From: Symsagittifera roscoffensis | Taxonomy: Eukaryota; Xenacoelomorpha; Acoela; Convolutidae | Assembly: GCF_963678635.1 (NCBI RefSeq) | Contig: NC_087065.1 | Coordinates: 39,495,430-39,559,429, forward strand | Length of the DNA: 64,000 bases | Direction: 5' to 3' | The notes under the pieces: model-generated | What the model was told of the DNA's origin: nothing | The model's input: only the letters and a program-made list of their open reading frames with translations | Databases searched by the model: none | Translations under genes and position numbers: made by a program | Shown: positions 48,188-59,353 of the stretch, one piece after another | Layout: every line of letters begins with the position of its first letter | Position numbering within the stretch: the stretch's first letter is position 1

Positions 48188-48573
48188 GAATACTTTTGCT
48201 CTAATTTCCAAATTTTGCTTTACTAATTCAAATGGTGCACTCACGTTTCAGATATGGCTCCGAAACATGCTTCACACATGTGTTTTATGATTTAAATTTT
48301 ATAAAGTATAAATAACGATAGCTCAACATTGTAGCACCGTCAAAAATTTGATGATCCATAACCAGTTTTGAAGAATTGCAATGATCTATAATTCCGTGCG
48401 TGATCGAGTCAAAGGTTTCAATGACATCAATTTAGGGCAACCTAATTCAGAAAAATGCTTCAGAAAGTTTTCAAAAAACGTTACATGCCCGTTTTAAATG
48501 GAAAATACAAATGACTGATTCCAAAATTTTGTCACCTCCAGCCCCTTTCTCTTTAAATTACCAAGAAAATCAA

Positions 48574-49104
48574 AACAAGACTGCTGGTATCGTATCAAGG
48601 CGACGCCTTGAATGTTCCGACTGCCTTTTCATGTTTATGGAGCAGTAATAACATATCAGAATTAAAAGAAATAAAATAAAATTAATATTTTTTTTCTAAA
48701 ATTTGAAATTTTTTTAACGAAAATCATCCCCCCACACGCCATATAAAGTACAAGTGGATGTATAATCAATTATGGCAAATAATCTTTGTTCAACCAATTT
48801 GAAACAATTTCTAAGGCGGATTAAATATCCACTTACTCGTCAATAGCGCGAATTATATCGTGCGTTAATTGTCCCAAATTGGTCAAAATGGCCAAAATGG
48901 TAATTTTTAAACCCTCATAACTTTTAAAAAAAATGATTACAAGTGGAATATCTTTTCAACTTTAACCTCAGGACAACAATACCGTTTGAATGATATTAAA
49001 AAAATTACGTCAAAAATGGCTAGTTAAAAAATCGAAATTTGTCTGAAAAAAAACCCATCCCGAGCACAAATATTCCGTTACTTTCGTATCGAAAGTCGGA
49101 ACAA
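48574..49104 (-). mobile_element. Family A repeat, reverse, near full length
   Basis: It starts AACAAGACTGCTGGTATC with a GGCGACGCC hairpin and ends TTTCGTATCGAAAGTCGGAA. With the forward copy at 47670 it forms an inverted pair separated by 386 bases. Confidence 0.85.
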
Positions 49105-49997
49105 CAAATAAACAAAGCTGGATTTTCGTCTGTAAAAAATATTATCTTTTTGGCTAGCCAAATAGAAAGAGTAGAGTAACCATCAGACGACACACACGGG
49201 AGATTTACAATTGTTTAGATTTTTCGAATATTTTTTGGCTGTTTTTTGGACAGCAAGAGACGTTTGAAAGTAGACTATAATATTTTAGTACCAGATGGTG
49301 CTTGGATTCCCTAAACTTGTTGTTGCAGCTCGGTACAATTTTCGCTTTGAACTGTGGATATCAGTTTTGTTTTTCACTGACATTGACTTCGTAAATATCA
49401 CGAAGAAAAGTGAAGTCATTAAGTATTTCGACAGGTAAAAGGTTTCAATTCTTTTGCCACTCTGTCATATTTTGTTTTTCTCCGTTTATAGACAATTTTT
49501 TTAACTGATAACTTTTTTTTTACAGGGGAATCTGAAAAGAGCCCAGTCTGATGAGCCTACGGTAACCAATCATGATGATACTTTTTCAGTTAGCCAGGGT
49601 TTTTTTAATATTTAATCGTTGATATCGTGTCGCATGATTAAAGCTGAGGCATGAATTGAGTTTATGTAGTGGGCCGTGAAAATGTTCAATGATACTATCG
49701 GAAATAAATATGCGGTGACGCGGCGGTCCAATGCGTACAGATCTTATAATGTATAAAAATTTGTTGTTTTTAAGTTTTTGCGCGGTAATTAGTTGTACGA
49801 TTCAAAATATTACAGGTTAGGAGTGCAACTGGTAATTGTTATTGTGTTAAAAAGCTTCAAACTTTAGTTCTTTAGTTATTTCAAAATTTTGTGTCCCTAA
49901 GTTTATTCACAGAGCAAGATATTAGGGTTATTCTGAAACCGCTCTGACAAGCTTGATGTTGAAATCGAATCCTGTTGATTTAGGTGTTAGGACTTTT

Positions 49998-50135
49998 TGT
50001 CCCAAGTCAATTGGCCCTATGCCAACTTGTCCTATACTAACTTGCCCTACATGGCAACTTGTCTTATGCCAACTTGTCCCACATGACATTTTGTCCTATG
50101 CCGTTTTGTCCCATACTTTGTCCCATACCAACACT
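49998..50135 (+). repeat. Degenerate minisatellite
   Basis: About nine imperfect units of 12-17 bases of the type CCTATGCCAACTTGT (variants CCTATACTAACTTGC, CTTATGCCAACTTGT, CCTATGCCGTTTTGT). Confidence 0.7.
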
Positions 50136-50896
50136 TCTTCTTATTTCTTTGATGTTTAAATTGAGGACCAGCAAGTGCTAAGAGATGTAATCGATTTTTA
50201 TACAGAAAATATACTAAGTAAAAGTTGACTTTTTAGCTCATTTTGTCGCGTAAATTTATTTAAACTAAATTTGAGTGGAAATTTTTACTAAAAAATTGGT
50301 CGATTTTATTGCCAAAAAAACTGATTTAGGTCGATTTAAATAGGTATTTGCTAAGTAGTGATATCCATTAATTTCGCAAAAAAAATCTAATTAACTGTTC
50401 GTTTGGTATCTCAAGTCATGAAAAAATTTGTTCTCAAGAAAATTTCCACCAGAGCTACAAAGGGTAAAAGTCAGTCCAGAAGGTTTTTTAAGGCAAACTA
50501 GTAAGTTTAGGTGAGTCCCTTTAAATTTTGCAAGTCTAACAATTCCTGCGATATTGAAAATCAAAGTTTACCATTTTATTCAAACTTTGCTTTCCTTATC
50601 AATTTTCTACGTTGAATTTCGCTTAGCATATGACATATAACTGATACAATTCAATATTTTCACTTCAGGTCAATTATCAAATCAAAACGTCAATTGAAAA
50701 ACTACATTAAAATTTTAGTTCAAGTGTTCTTCATAGTTTGATATACTAAAACAAAAACTGAAAGTAGTTTGAATTAAGTATAAATTGAAGAAAAAGTCAA
50801 ATTCAATTGAAATAAATTGATTTTATTGCTACTAAAATCCGTATGAAATTGAAACCAAACAATTTACTAAACAGTTATTTAAATCGATGTAGAATC

Positions 50897-51079
50897 GAAA
50901 GGTCGGATGTTCGAGGCTCACCATGATCCGTGCTCGTTGCTTGAGGGTGAAACAACATTACCCAGCCCAGAAAAATAACCAAAAAAATAGCATGTAGTTC
51001 TTAAACAGGGGCACGACAGCGGTTCGCCGTGATGAGCTGTACAGCTCTTGCGTTGCTCCTTTCCCCCGTGGATAAATGG
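50897..51079 (+). repeat. Family F SINE-like element, longer copy
   Basis: It starts with a Pol III B-box-like GATGTTCGAGGCTCACC, then CGTTGCTTGAGGGTGAAACA and ACATTACCCAGCCC, and the 95-bp tail shared with 9812-9907 (with a 34-base internal insertion relative to it). The order, B box then conserved body, is that of a tRNA-derived SINE; the A box is not evident. Confidence 0.45.
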
Positions 51080-51767
51080 TCTTAATATTCTTAATATTCA
51101 AATAAATCTCTAAGTTTTGTTTTTGTATCAAAATGAATCGATTTCAAATCAATTCAAATCGATTGCTTTCATTCTTTACTTCATCAAATTATCTGCCTAA
51201 AATTGATTGCAAAATTTTTTTGTCAATAAAGGAAGAGATCCATACTTAATGAGGCGTCATCAAAATATGACTATAAAGCTACAAAAAAAGATCTTCAAGT
51301 GTTCAAATTCACAAGGTGAGAATTTTTGTTGTAGTGGCATTTGGTTGCATATCTTAATAGCTTGATTTTATTAAGACAAGAATTTTAAAAATTAGTAATA
51401 GAATTTCTAATTAACCAAAGATTTCAATTTTATTGCTTTCTTGATGGAGGAGGGAGATGTTTGTTTTGGTTCTCGTCTTTTGATTTTTCCTTGAAACTAC
51501 TAAAAAAAAGTATTCCTGCGTTTGACTTTTTGCAACAAAAATTAGTTTAAAAATTACAACTTAAAGCTCAATTTGGAAGATTGCATAAAAGTTTGAGATT
51601 TTGAACAATTTAAACTGAGATTTTCTGAAAATTTTTAGCCGAGTGAAAGTGGTCGTCTACAGGTTTACTTGCTTATGATAATTTGATGAACTATTTTCAT
51701 CTGACCAATGTACGGTTTTTAGGTAACCAGTTATGATAAAATTTCACAAAAAAATTTTTATGAACCA

Positions 51768-51850
51768 ATCGTGTCGTGGCAGAGTGGTTATGATGCATGC
51801 ACGGCACGCCTACTATTGCTGTTTTGAACTCCTAGGCTATTATGCATTTC
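51768..51850 (+). repeat. tRNA-like pseudogene or SINE head
   Basis: GTCGTGGCAGAGTGGTTATG is very close to the 5' end and A box of Ser/Leu-type tRNAs (TGGCNGAGTGG). About 40 bases on, TTTTGAACTCCTAG resembles a decayed B box. No complete cloverleaf can be drawn by eye, so this is not a functional tRNA call. Confidence 0.35.
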
Positions 51851-51962
51851 AAAGTCAGCTCATTGACTTGAGTTATCTAAAATGCGAGTCATTCAATGAG
51901 TTAAATATTTTATTTAGCCTCTGGCTGCTTAACTGAAAACATAAATTGCATGTCTGTTTTAG

Positions 51963-52114
51963 AGTATAGTGAACTATGGAACAGTTTACGACTCTTCAGT
52001 GTACTGGGCCTTCAGTGAGCAGAGCGACAGCAATGTGTTATACGAGAGGATAGCCTCCTACTTCAACAAGACACCAGCCGACAAGCGAGTGGCCACGTCA
52101 GAAGACGGATTTCA
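51963..52114 (+). CDS. iGluR exon 10: S2 ligand-binding lobe
   Basis: A TCTGTTTTAG acceptor and a TTTCA|GTACGT donor, phase 0 in and 2 out; residues 539-588 plus two bases. SIVNYGTVYDSSVYWAF aligns with GluN1's 'YATV..SSV...F'. S550-V551 occupy the Ser-Val positions seen in glycine-binding GluN1, where glutamate-binding subunits have Ser-Thr or Thr-Thr. RVATSEDGFQ matches the 'v.t..eGi' segment before the next strand. Confidence 0.95.
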
Positions 52115-52812
52115 GTACGTATACATAAAAAAGAAGCAAAAAGTATTTTTTAGAATATTGATTATAGCTATTTATGGTCTTAATTAAAATTAAAAAATTA
52201 CAAGGCACGCTGTGCTGCTTGTTGTGAAAAAAATGTATTAATAAGTCATATGCATTGGAGCTCCAAGAACATAAAATTATAATCTCTTACCGCAAAACTT
52301 CAATTTTTGCCCCTCAAAATTTTTTTGGCAGCCTAAGATGCAAAACGGTTGTCTACAGGGGCTGATCTAGGGTTTCGTCAAACATTTTTTTAAGGTCGAC
52401 CACATTGATTTCCAAGCTCTCGCAAAGCACTAAAACGACCTTGTTTTGACCAAATTTGCAGACAAAATTTTGGAAAAAAAACAGGCCAAAAAGGCGTTTT
52501 TAGGCACTTTGTGTTTTCAGTGCGCGCTCCCCCCTCAAAGCTATTAATAATTCACGCCGAACGCTCCTTCCGAAAAATTTTAGATCCATCAGCCAAAAAT
52601 GGATACCTGAAAATAGTAAAAAGGGGACGGGGACCCTTTGGGTCAACAGAGGGTCGAATCCCTCAAGGAGAAGACGGTCCGACCCCTCCCCCTCAAATCC
52701 GCCTCTGGTTGTCTATCAAAGGAACTCAATATGAAAAAATGAGATAGATTTATAAATAGGAAGCTCCCGATGCTGCCAACCAGTTTATTTGCATACACTT
52801 TCGTACTTTTAG
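52115..52812 (+). other. Intron 10
   Basis: GT-AG, 698 bases, phase 2. About half is a family C MITE. Confidence 0.8.
52355..52709 (+). mobile_element. Family C hAT-like MITE with 8-bp TSD
   Basis: Left CAGGGGCTGATCTAGGG and right CTCAAATCCGCCTCTG are inverted termini, and GTTGTCTA flanks both sides, an 8-bp target duplication. The CAG...CTG ends plus 8-bp duplication point to hAT mobilisation. Confidence 0.85.
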
Positions 52813-52980
52813 ACGGGTGAAGAAGGAGAAATTTGCGTTCATGTGGGATGAGCCAGTGCTGCAGTACATGGCGGCCACTGAGTGTGATGATTACATGACA
52901 GTTGGGAAGCCATTCCTCCTCAAGGGATACGGCATCGCCTTGCAGAGAGGGGTACCTTACCGGGAGGACGTCAACAATGT
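52813..52980 (+). CDS. iGluR exon 11: S2, binding aspartate
   Basis: A CTTTTAG acceptor and an AATGT|GTAAGA donor, phase 2 in and out; residues 589-644 plus two bases. FAFMWDEPVLQYMAATECDD matches the GluN1/GluN2 'aFiwDsavL.y.a...Cdl' segment. D601 aligns with the amine-binding Asp of NMDA subunits (Glu in AMPA/kainate). W600 matches the GluN1 Trp that closes the glutamate side-chain pocket. C613 is the first half of the conserved S2 disulfide. FLLKGYGIALQRG is the 'gyGia...gs' segment. Confidence 0.96.
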
Positions 52981-53559
52981 GTAAGATTGCCAATAAGGAC
53001 TCTGGTTTTTTAAAATAATTATGGGTTTTGCGATACGCCGAGGATCTGTGATAGGCTGTCCAGCCCGTCTAAGCATATGACGTTTCTATTAATTCCCCAC
53101 ATTCTAGACTGAGGTATTATGATGACTCAAGGGCTTTTTTTGCGACTCAATGCCGGCGTATTCACGTAACATCCTTATTACAGTCAAACTTGGTCAGGCT
53201 GTGGTAGACCGGAAGCCATGACAGTGGATCGATCTCACCATCTGACGATCTTAAAGTTATCTCCTTGCCACTATAATGAGTGACTCGTCTGCCACTAACC
53301 CCTCTCTCCCTTCCTTGCATAAACATCATTTATTCCGCTAATAATAAAAAGTTTTTGTTAAGAGCAATGAATGCAGTGAGTACTCTTATATAGATCTTGG
53401 TGTTTTTTATTGTTTTTTTTTTCAGGAAAAAGTCTCAACATTATTCTGAAGTGCAAGTAAGCGTAGTAGTAGAACAGCATTGCTGTTTGAGCTCCAATTT
53501 TTTAGCCTCCAGGTTGACTTCTCTTAAAAACGTTACGCTTTCAGCATCATAAAAAAATT

Positions 53560-53793
53560 CTTCTCAACGCGCATAAACTAGTGCAGAGTATGGCCAAATC
53601 GGCAAAATTCAAACCCCTAGAATTTTACAAAGCTAAGTTAAAATATCTTTTACAACTGAATTTAGTCAAAATATTCAATAAGGTATAAATAAAGAAAGTG
53701 GTAACAACTATTACTTCGATGGCCAAAAGTTGACTCAATAAAAGAAATACCCCAAGCAAAATTTTCCGCATTTTTGTGAAAGTCGGAACAAAA
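53560..53793 (-). repeat. Family B fragment
   Basis: GCGCATAAACTAGTGCAGAG and GAAAGTCGGAACAAAA match the family B interior and reversed 5' end, as in 826-1035. The 3' end is missing. Confidence 0.55.
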
Positions 53794-53885
53794 TATTTTT
53801 TGTCCATGGTATTTTTTGCCCAACCTGCAGCTGACGCAATTTTCACAGTTTGTTGCTGCTGAACTCCGTTGCTGGGAACTTCGGA

Positions 53886-54085
53886 NNNNNNNNNNNNNNN
53901 NNNNNNNNNNNNNNNNNNNNNNNNNNNNNNNNNNNNNNNNNNNNNNNNNNNNNNNNNNNNNNNNNNNNNNNNNNNNNNNNNNNNNNNNNNNNNNNNNNNN
54001 NNNNNNNNNNNNNNNNNNNNNNNNNNNNNNNNNNNNNNNNNNNNNNNNNNNNNNNNNNNNNNNNNNNNNNNNNNNNNNNNNNNNN
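53886..54085. other. Assembly gap (200 N)
   Basis: Exactly 200 Ns, a standard placeholder length, so the true size is unknown. It removes the acceptor and at least the first base of exon 12. Confidence 0.98.
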
Positions 54086-54197
54086 AGTATTCTGGCGCTG
54101 CAGGAGTCTGGCAAACTGGACAAGATGAGGCGGAAGTGGTTCGAGCCCAAAAGCAGCTGTGCCGGGGGAGACTCCTCTAAGGGGTCCAGCATCACAG
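54086..54197 (+). CDS. iGluR exon 12: end of S2 (start lost in gap)
   Basis: ACAG|GTAAAC donor, phase 1 out; residues 646-682. SILALQESGKLDKMRRKWF is the last S2 helix ('aiL.LqE.G.l..l..kW'). C670 pairs with C613 in the family disulfide. The Gly/Ser-rich linker SSKGSSIT leads to M4. The frame and phase require one base before the AGT at 54086 to complete the split codon, so the exon probably begins only one base (or one base plus whole codons) into the gap. Confidence 0.92.
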
Positions 54198-54750
54198 GTA
54201 AACTTTGGGGAGGCAACTGTCAATTATGTTACTCAATTTAACTTTACTACGCTCACCTGTTATCATTCTCACTGATTAGTTGAACGAATGTATCAACTAT
54301 AAATAGAAGAGATATTAGGTCAACTTGATTGCAAAATGGCGAATTGGCGTTAATTAAGCAATGTTTTCACAACCTTAACGATCGATTTGACTAATTGTCG
54401 CGGAAGTGGTTTGCTACTTGATACCAGAAAGAAAAAGTTATAGAAGTTATCCGTTGTTTTGGATAAATACAATTAGCATATATATACAGATCGTGCGCTA
54501 GTGCGAATTACTTGAGTTCGGCAAATTTATACGGCTCAGTTGAATTGGCAACCTGAAAGAGGAAAGAGCATTTTCCCATCAATTTGTTATGAGCCGCGAA
54601 ATAAAAAATATATTAATCTTTAATGTTTTGTTTGGGACTGGAAATGATGACCGCGTCAAAACTAAATTTTATCCTGAAACTGAAGTGAAAACCTACAACT
54701 CATCTAGAAATTTATGGTCCCAGCCTTGAGCTTTGAAAAATTCCATTTAT

Positions 54751-55256
54751 TGTTCCGACTTTCGATACGAAAGTAACGGAATATTTGTGCTCGGGTGGGT
54801 TTTTTTTCCTTCAGACAAATTTCGACTTTTTAACTAGCCTTTTCCGACGGAATTTTTTTATATCATTCGAAAGCTATTGTTGTCCTGAGCTTATATTTGA
54901 AAAGATATTTCACCTGTGATCTTTTTTCGTGAAGTTATGAGGGTTTAAAGATTGCCATTTTGACCAATTTGGGACAATTAACGCGCGATATAATTCGCGC
55001 TATTAACGCGTAAGCGGAGATTTAATCCGTCTTCGAAATCGTTCCAAATTAGTTGGAAGAAACTTATTTGCCATAATTGATTTGGTACAAGGAGCGAAAT
55101 CTATCCTTTTGTACTTTATATGGCGTGTGGGGGATGATTTTCATAAAAAAATTTCAAATTTTAGAAATATTTTTTTTTCATTTTTATTACATTTTATTAA
55201 ACATTAAAAGGCAGTCGGAACATTCAGGGCTTCGCCCTGATACGAGCAGTCTTGTT
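54751..55256 (+). mobile_element. Family A repeat, forward
   Basis: Left TGTTCCGACTTTCGATACGA, right hairpin AGGGCTTCGCCCT, then GATACGAGCAGTCTTGTT. Short deletion near the end (the TTACTGCTCCATAAA block is lost). Confidence 0.85.
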
Positions 55257-56299
55257 TGATTTCAATTTTCTTAATTTGAACATGTAGCAGAGAGAGTTTT
55301 AGTATTTAAGTGTGGTTTGTCTCTTTTTGAACGTTGATAAAACATGAAAAGAGTTTTTTAGTTTGCTCAGTTTTTTTCCCTTTTACGAAGGTAATCTTCA
55401 TAGCTGTTGTTGTTTATATCTTTTTTCTGCCAATTTGATGTAATGTCAATCATTTGACCAACGTCAATCAAGCTTGAGTCAAACTTTGAGTAGTTTAATT
55501 TGGCTTTGATGTGTCTATTGGCTCTTTTTAACTGTCTGGTGGCGATTATTTCTAAAAATATATATATATTATTTTTCACGCAAACCAGCTACCACAATTG
55601 TATGTCAGATGGGTCAATTTATGTGTTCCTTTAGTCGCTTACAGTCTTGATTTGGCTGATTATAAAAGCAACGACACTTGTTTTGGACAAACTTTTTGAA
55701 ATTTGTTTGTTTTTTTGGGACGACTTTAGAACAAATAAAATTCGCGAGAAACCGTAATGCGTTGAAAAATGTGGCTCAAGCTGCAAAAAATTGGGTTCCT
55801 TCCTGAAAAACCTACTTATTCGAAATTGCGCCCAAATCATGAAGCACGTGCAATGTATTTCTGCCACACATAAATTTACATAAGCCCTGATAACTAATCC
55901 ATTCTCAACATTCTCAATCTGAATTTTCACAAAGGATGATAAAAACAAAAACGTAAAACATAAAATTTTTAAAATGTTTGCTAAAACTTGTAGAAAATTT
56001 TTTTGAAGTTTTCTTTTTAAAAACGCTCTTTCATTTTCGTTTTTATTTTCCTAATTTAAATATTTAAACTCAGAAGGTTGCTCGAAAATGGATAATTTAT
56101 CAGGGATAAATTGGAACAAGGCAGAAAAACGTTGCACTTGCTTCATGATTTGTGCGCAATAAGTAATTGCGTTTGCCTTGCGAATTCACTGTAGTAAACT
56201 TGCAACCTTAACTAAATTGACTGAAATGAGAAGTTTTTTCAAATTGCTTGCAGAATAAAGATTTTCTGTTAATTTTAGCCAACCTTTAATAAAAACTGC

Positions 56300-56528
56300 G
56301 GCTCTTTTCCAGTTTCCCCCCCCCCCCTTTCAAAATCAAATTTGAAAAGTCTATTTAACGATGTCATAATGCAATGAAATTTGGCGTGGTGAACAAATCG
56401 ACAATTCTGAACAGATTTGTTCTTCATACATTACAGCGTAACATTACGCATTTAGCCGTAATAACACGTAAAACAGAGATAAAACTCGGTATTTTGAAAG
56501 GGGGGGGGGGGGAAACTGGAAAAGAGCC
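56300..56528. mobile_element. Family D hAT-like MITE with perfect 8-bp TSD
   Basis: Ends GGCTCTTTTCCAGTTTCCCC and GGGGAAACTGGAAAAGAGCC are perfect inverted copies, continuing into C and G homopolymer runs. AAAACTGC flanks both sides. The interior is nearly the same as 24404-24617. Confidence 0.9.
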
Positions 56529-56935
56529 AAAACTGCCTCACTAGAATGGTCTTTTGTAACTTGGGGCTTAGCAACAAGAAAATTTGAAAATATAAAAAAA
56601 AAATTATAATTTTCTAAATTTCTAAAATGATTGAAAATTGATTTATTGGTTTATTTATGAAAGGTGAATGAAATTATTAAAATGTCGCAAGAATAAGAGG
56701 TAGCAATAATCAAAACAATGTACACCTCGCATAAAAAGTAATATTTTGTCTTAAACATCAAATTGAGAGCCACAAAAAATTTGTGAAGTTTGTCTGAAAA
56801 TCGGAAAATGTTTTCTCGATACTGAGACAGCTTATTTTTCATTTTTTTTGGAATCCAAATCACGGCTGAAAAGAGCTTTAATTTGATTTTGCACTTAACC
56901 TCCGAACGAGTTTTCTTCGAGTTCAGTAAAATCCA

Positions 56936-57321
56936 CCTTACTTTTTCCCACAATTTCAGGGGGACGGTGGTGATCGGAACAATAAACGAAATCACCGGTT
57001 TTCTTTTTTTCCGAATTGTAACTTCTGGTCATTCCCGGTCTTTGTAGTGCTTTGGGAGAGCTCGCAAAATCAATTTGGTCGACCTAAAAAAAGGTCGGCA
57101 AAATGTTCGATTTTTTTGAATTTGTTTACCTTACTTTTTCCCACAATTTCAGGGGGACGGTGGTGATCGGAACAATAAACGAAATCACCGGTTTTCTTTT
57201 TTTCCGAATTGTAACTTCTGGTCATTCCCGGTCTTTGTAGTGCTTTGGGAGAGCTCGCAAAATCAATTTGGTCGACCTAAAAAAAGGTCGGTAAAATGTT
57301 CGATTTTTTTTTTTGAAAATC
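56936..57321 (+). repeat. 193-bp tandem duplication
   Basis: CCTTACTTTTTCCCACAATT starts at 56936 and again at 57129. The two units are almost identical through TTTGGTCGACCTAAAAAAAG. The second unit runs into the right end of a family C element. Confidence 0.88.
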
Positions 57322-57362
57322 CGCCCCCCCCCCCTCGAGAAAATCCTAGATCCGCCCCTGAT
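57060..57362 (-). mobile_element. Family C end, reverse, interrupted by the tandem duplication
   Basis: The terminus CTAGATCCGCCCCTG (57348-57362) is a clean family C end, preceded by a C-run and CTCGAGAAAATC. Upstream the family's GTCGACCTAAAAAAAGGTCG block is present twice because of the duplication. The other terminus was not found. Confidence 0.6.
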
Positions 57363-58134
57363 CAGTTAAATAAAATTTCAAGGCATTTCAGGCAATCCCA
57401 ACATGATATGAGGGCTCAAATTTAATTACTTAAACGCTATAAAAATAGGTGTAGTGATGTTAAGATTACCCTATTGTTTAGCCACAGGTTAGTTGCACCG
57501 CTGCCGCTGCTGCTATTGTTATAACCATATGCATGCGTCACTTATCCCAATATACTCACCCGGTTGAGTTGGGGAGGGGGGTTTCTCATGCCAGATGAAC
57601 GAATGCCGAAACCTTTTAAAACAATTATTGTTCTTAAAAGTCCTAAAAACGGACTAATTTTAACACTTTTTTTAAACTGTTTTCCAACAGAATTCTGATT
57701 GGATGGATCAATTTTCGGACCTTTCGTGTTTCTGACACGTGAGATTTTCCCCGAAGGTGACACTCGCTTTAATGATTTGGGTTTCACACTAATTGTTTAG
57801 TAAACATATTTGGAGTGTTGTTCTGTTTCTCATACATTTGCTCTTATTCCAGTTGCCTGTCCTTAATTTTTTTAAAATTAAGAATCGTGAAAAATATTGC
57901 AAAGCAAAGCACAAAAAGTCACTGGCAACTAGTAGGCTAAGCCATATTCAACTATAAAGCTTATCAAAATTTTCAGAGGCTATAGTACATTGATTTTGTA
58001 TGGTTTTGTTACTCATTTCAAGCTCAGTTTAAGTTCAGTTTAAATGGATAAACGCGCATGATTTTTGTTCCGCTGAAATAAATTTAAGCTTCGAGCTGGC
58101 TATTTTCCCTTGAGTCCGAAAAATTCAAAAGTTA

Positions 58135-58562
58135 CAACAAGACTTCTCTTATCAAGGCGAAGGTCTATGAAGCAGAAATAAAATGAAAAAACTACGCCAA
58201 TCAAGTACAAAGTGATAAATTGCGCTACTAATAACAAATCAATTATGTCAAATAAACTTTCTTAAACCAATTTGGAACAATTTCTATGACGGATCAAATC
58301 TCCGCTCACACGCTAATAGCTCGTTAATTGTCTCAAGTTGGCCAAAATGCAAAATGGCATTCTTCAAAACCCCATATTTTTACGAAAAATGATCACAAGT
58401 GAAATATCTTTTCAAATCTAAGCTGAAGACAACAATAACTTTAAAATAAAATTTTAAAAAGCCGCAAAAAATGGCTATTTAAAACGTCGAAAATTGTCTG
58501 ACGAAAAAAAAACACCCCGAGCGCATATTTTCCGTTACTTTCGTTATGAAAGTCGGAACAAC
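58135..58562 (-). mobile_element. Family A repeat, reverse, internally deleted
   Basis: It starts AACAAGACTTCTCTTATCAA and ends GTTATGAAAGTCGGAACA. The interior has CCGCTCACACGCTAATAGC and CACCCCGAGCGCATATTTTC; the hairpin segment is shortened. Confidence 0.72.
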
Positions 58563-58697
58563 AACAGTTTTTACGGAATGTACGTACCATCATAAATAGC
58601 TTCAAGATCTTGAAAGTCATTCCCAAATGAGACAAAAGTCATGCTAGGTCAAAAACTTAACTTTTCAAGTTGCCCTTCATTTTTTTTATATTGCTTA

Positions 58698-59060
58698 GAC
58701 TTTTGTAAGGAAAGCAACGGAATATTTTTTCTTAGGAGAAACTTCAACTTTTTACTAGCCATTCTTGATGGAGGTTTTTATCATTCAAAAGGTAATAATT
58801 TCCTGAGCTTGAATTCGAAAAAATGTTTTACTTATGATCATTTTTGGTAAAGTTATGGGGGTTTAAAGATTGGCATTTCGGCCAATTTGGGACAATTAAC
58901 GCGCGATATATTCCGCGCTATCAACGTGTAAGCTGAGATTTAATCGTTCAAGTCTTAGAAATTGTTCCATGTTGGTTGAAGGAAGCTTATTTGCCATAAC
59001 TGATTTGTCACTACGAGTGAAGTTTATCACTTTGTACGTAGGGTGTGCAGGGAGATGTTT
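58698..59060 (+). mobile_element. Family A repeat, forward, truncated at both ends
   Basis: It follows GGAATATTTTTTCTTAGG, TTTTGGTAAAGTTATGGGGG, CGCGCTATCAACGTGTAAG and TTTGCCATAACTGATTTGTC, then degenerates. The 3' hairpin is lost. Confidence 0.6.
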
Positions 59061-59353
59061 TTTTTCTTCAAAAAAAAAATAGTAAAAAAGACTTGTGGAT
59101 TCTTCCTGATATGTTCATTTTTATTGAAACCGATGCTGTCCGATGGAATTGTTAATTTTAAGAGTGATTTTTATCGGCTCCTTGAACCCAATTGTAAAAC
59201 CGATATTTATTTTTTGGAAATCTTTCAGTAAAATTTTGAAAGTATGAAACGCGAAAATTATATGCGTAGCAATTTATCCTGCTCTCATGTCGTTACTTAT
59301 CGAAATACACGAACTAATTTGTTCCTTTAAAATTCCTCTTAATTTATCTTTCT

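Larger units (their letters stand above)
34358..51962 (+). other. Intron 9
   Basis: GT-AG, 17.6 kb, phase 0. Most of it is the LTR retrotransposon at 35401-46617. Stretches 34.36-35.40, 46.62-47.67, 49.11-49.99 and 50.14-50.89 kb are AT-rich with nothing recognised. Confidence 0.8.
52981..54085 (+). other. Intron 11, including a 200-base assembly gap
   Basis: Donor GTAAGA; the acceptor lies in the run of Ns (53886-54085). A family B fragment sits at about 53560-53793. Confidence 0.75.

Noticed and set aside
51768-51850. Functional tRNA gene
   Set aside because: Good A box but a poor B box, and no consistent acceptor or anticodon stem; called only as a tRNA-like pseudogene or SINE head.
56651-56995. 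114-codon open frame on the - strand
   Set aside because: Begins in the 193-bp tandem duplication; composition is that of AT-rich intron; no family features.
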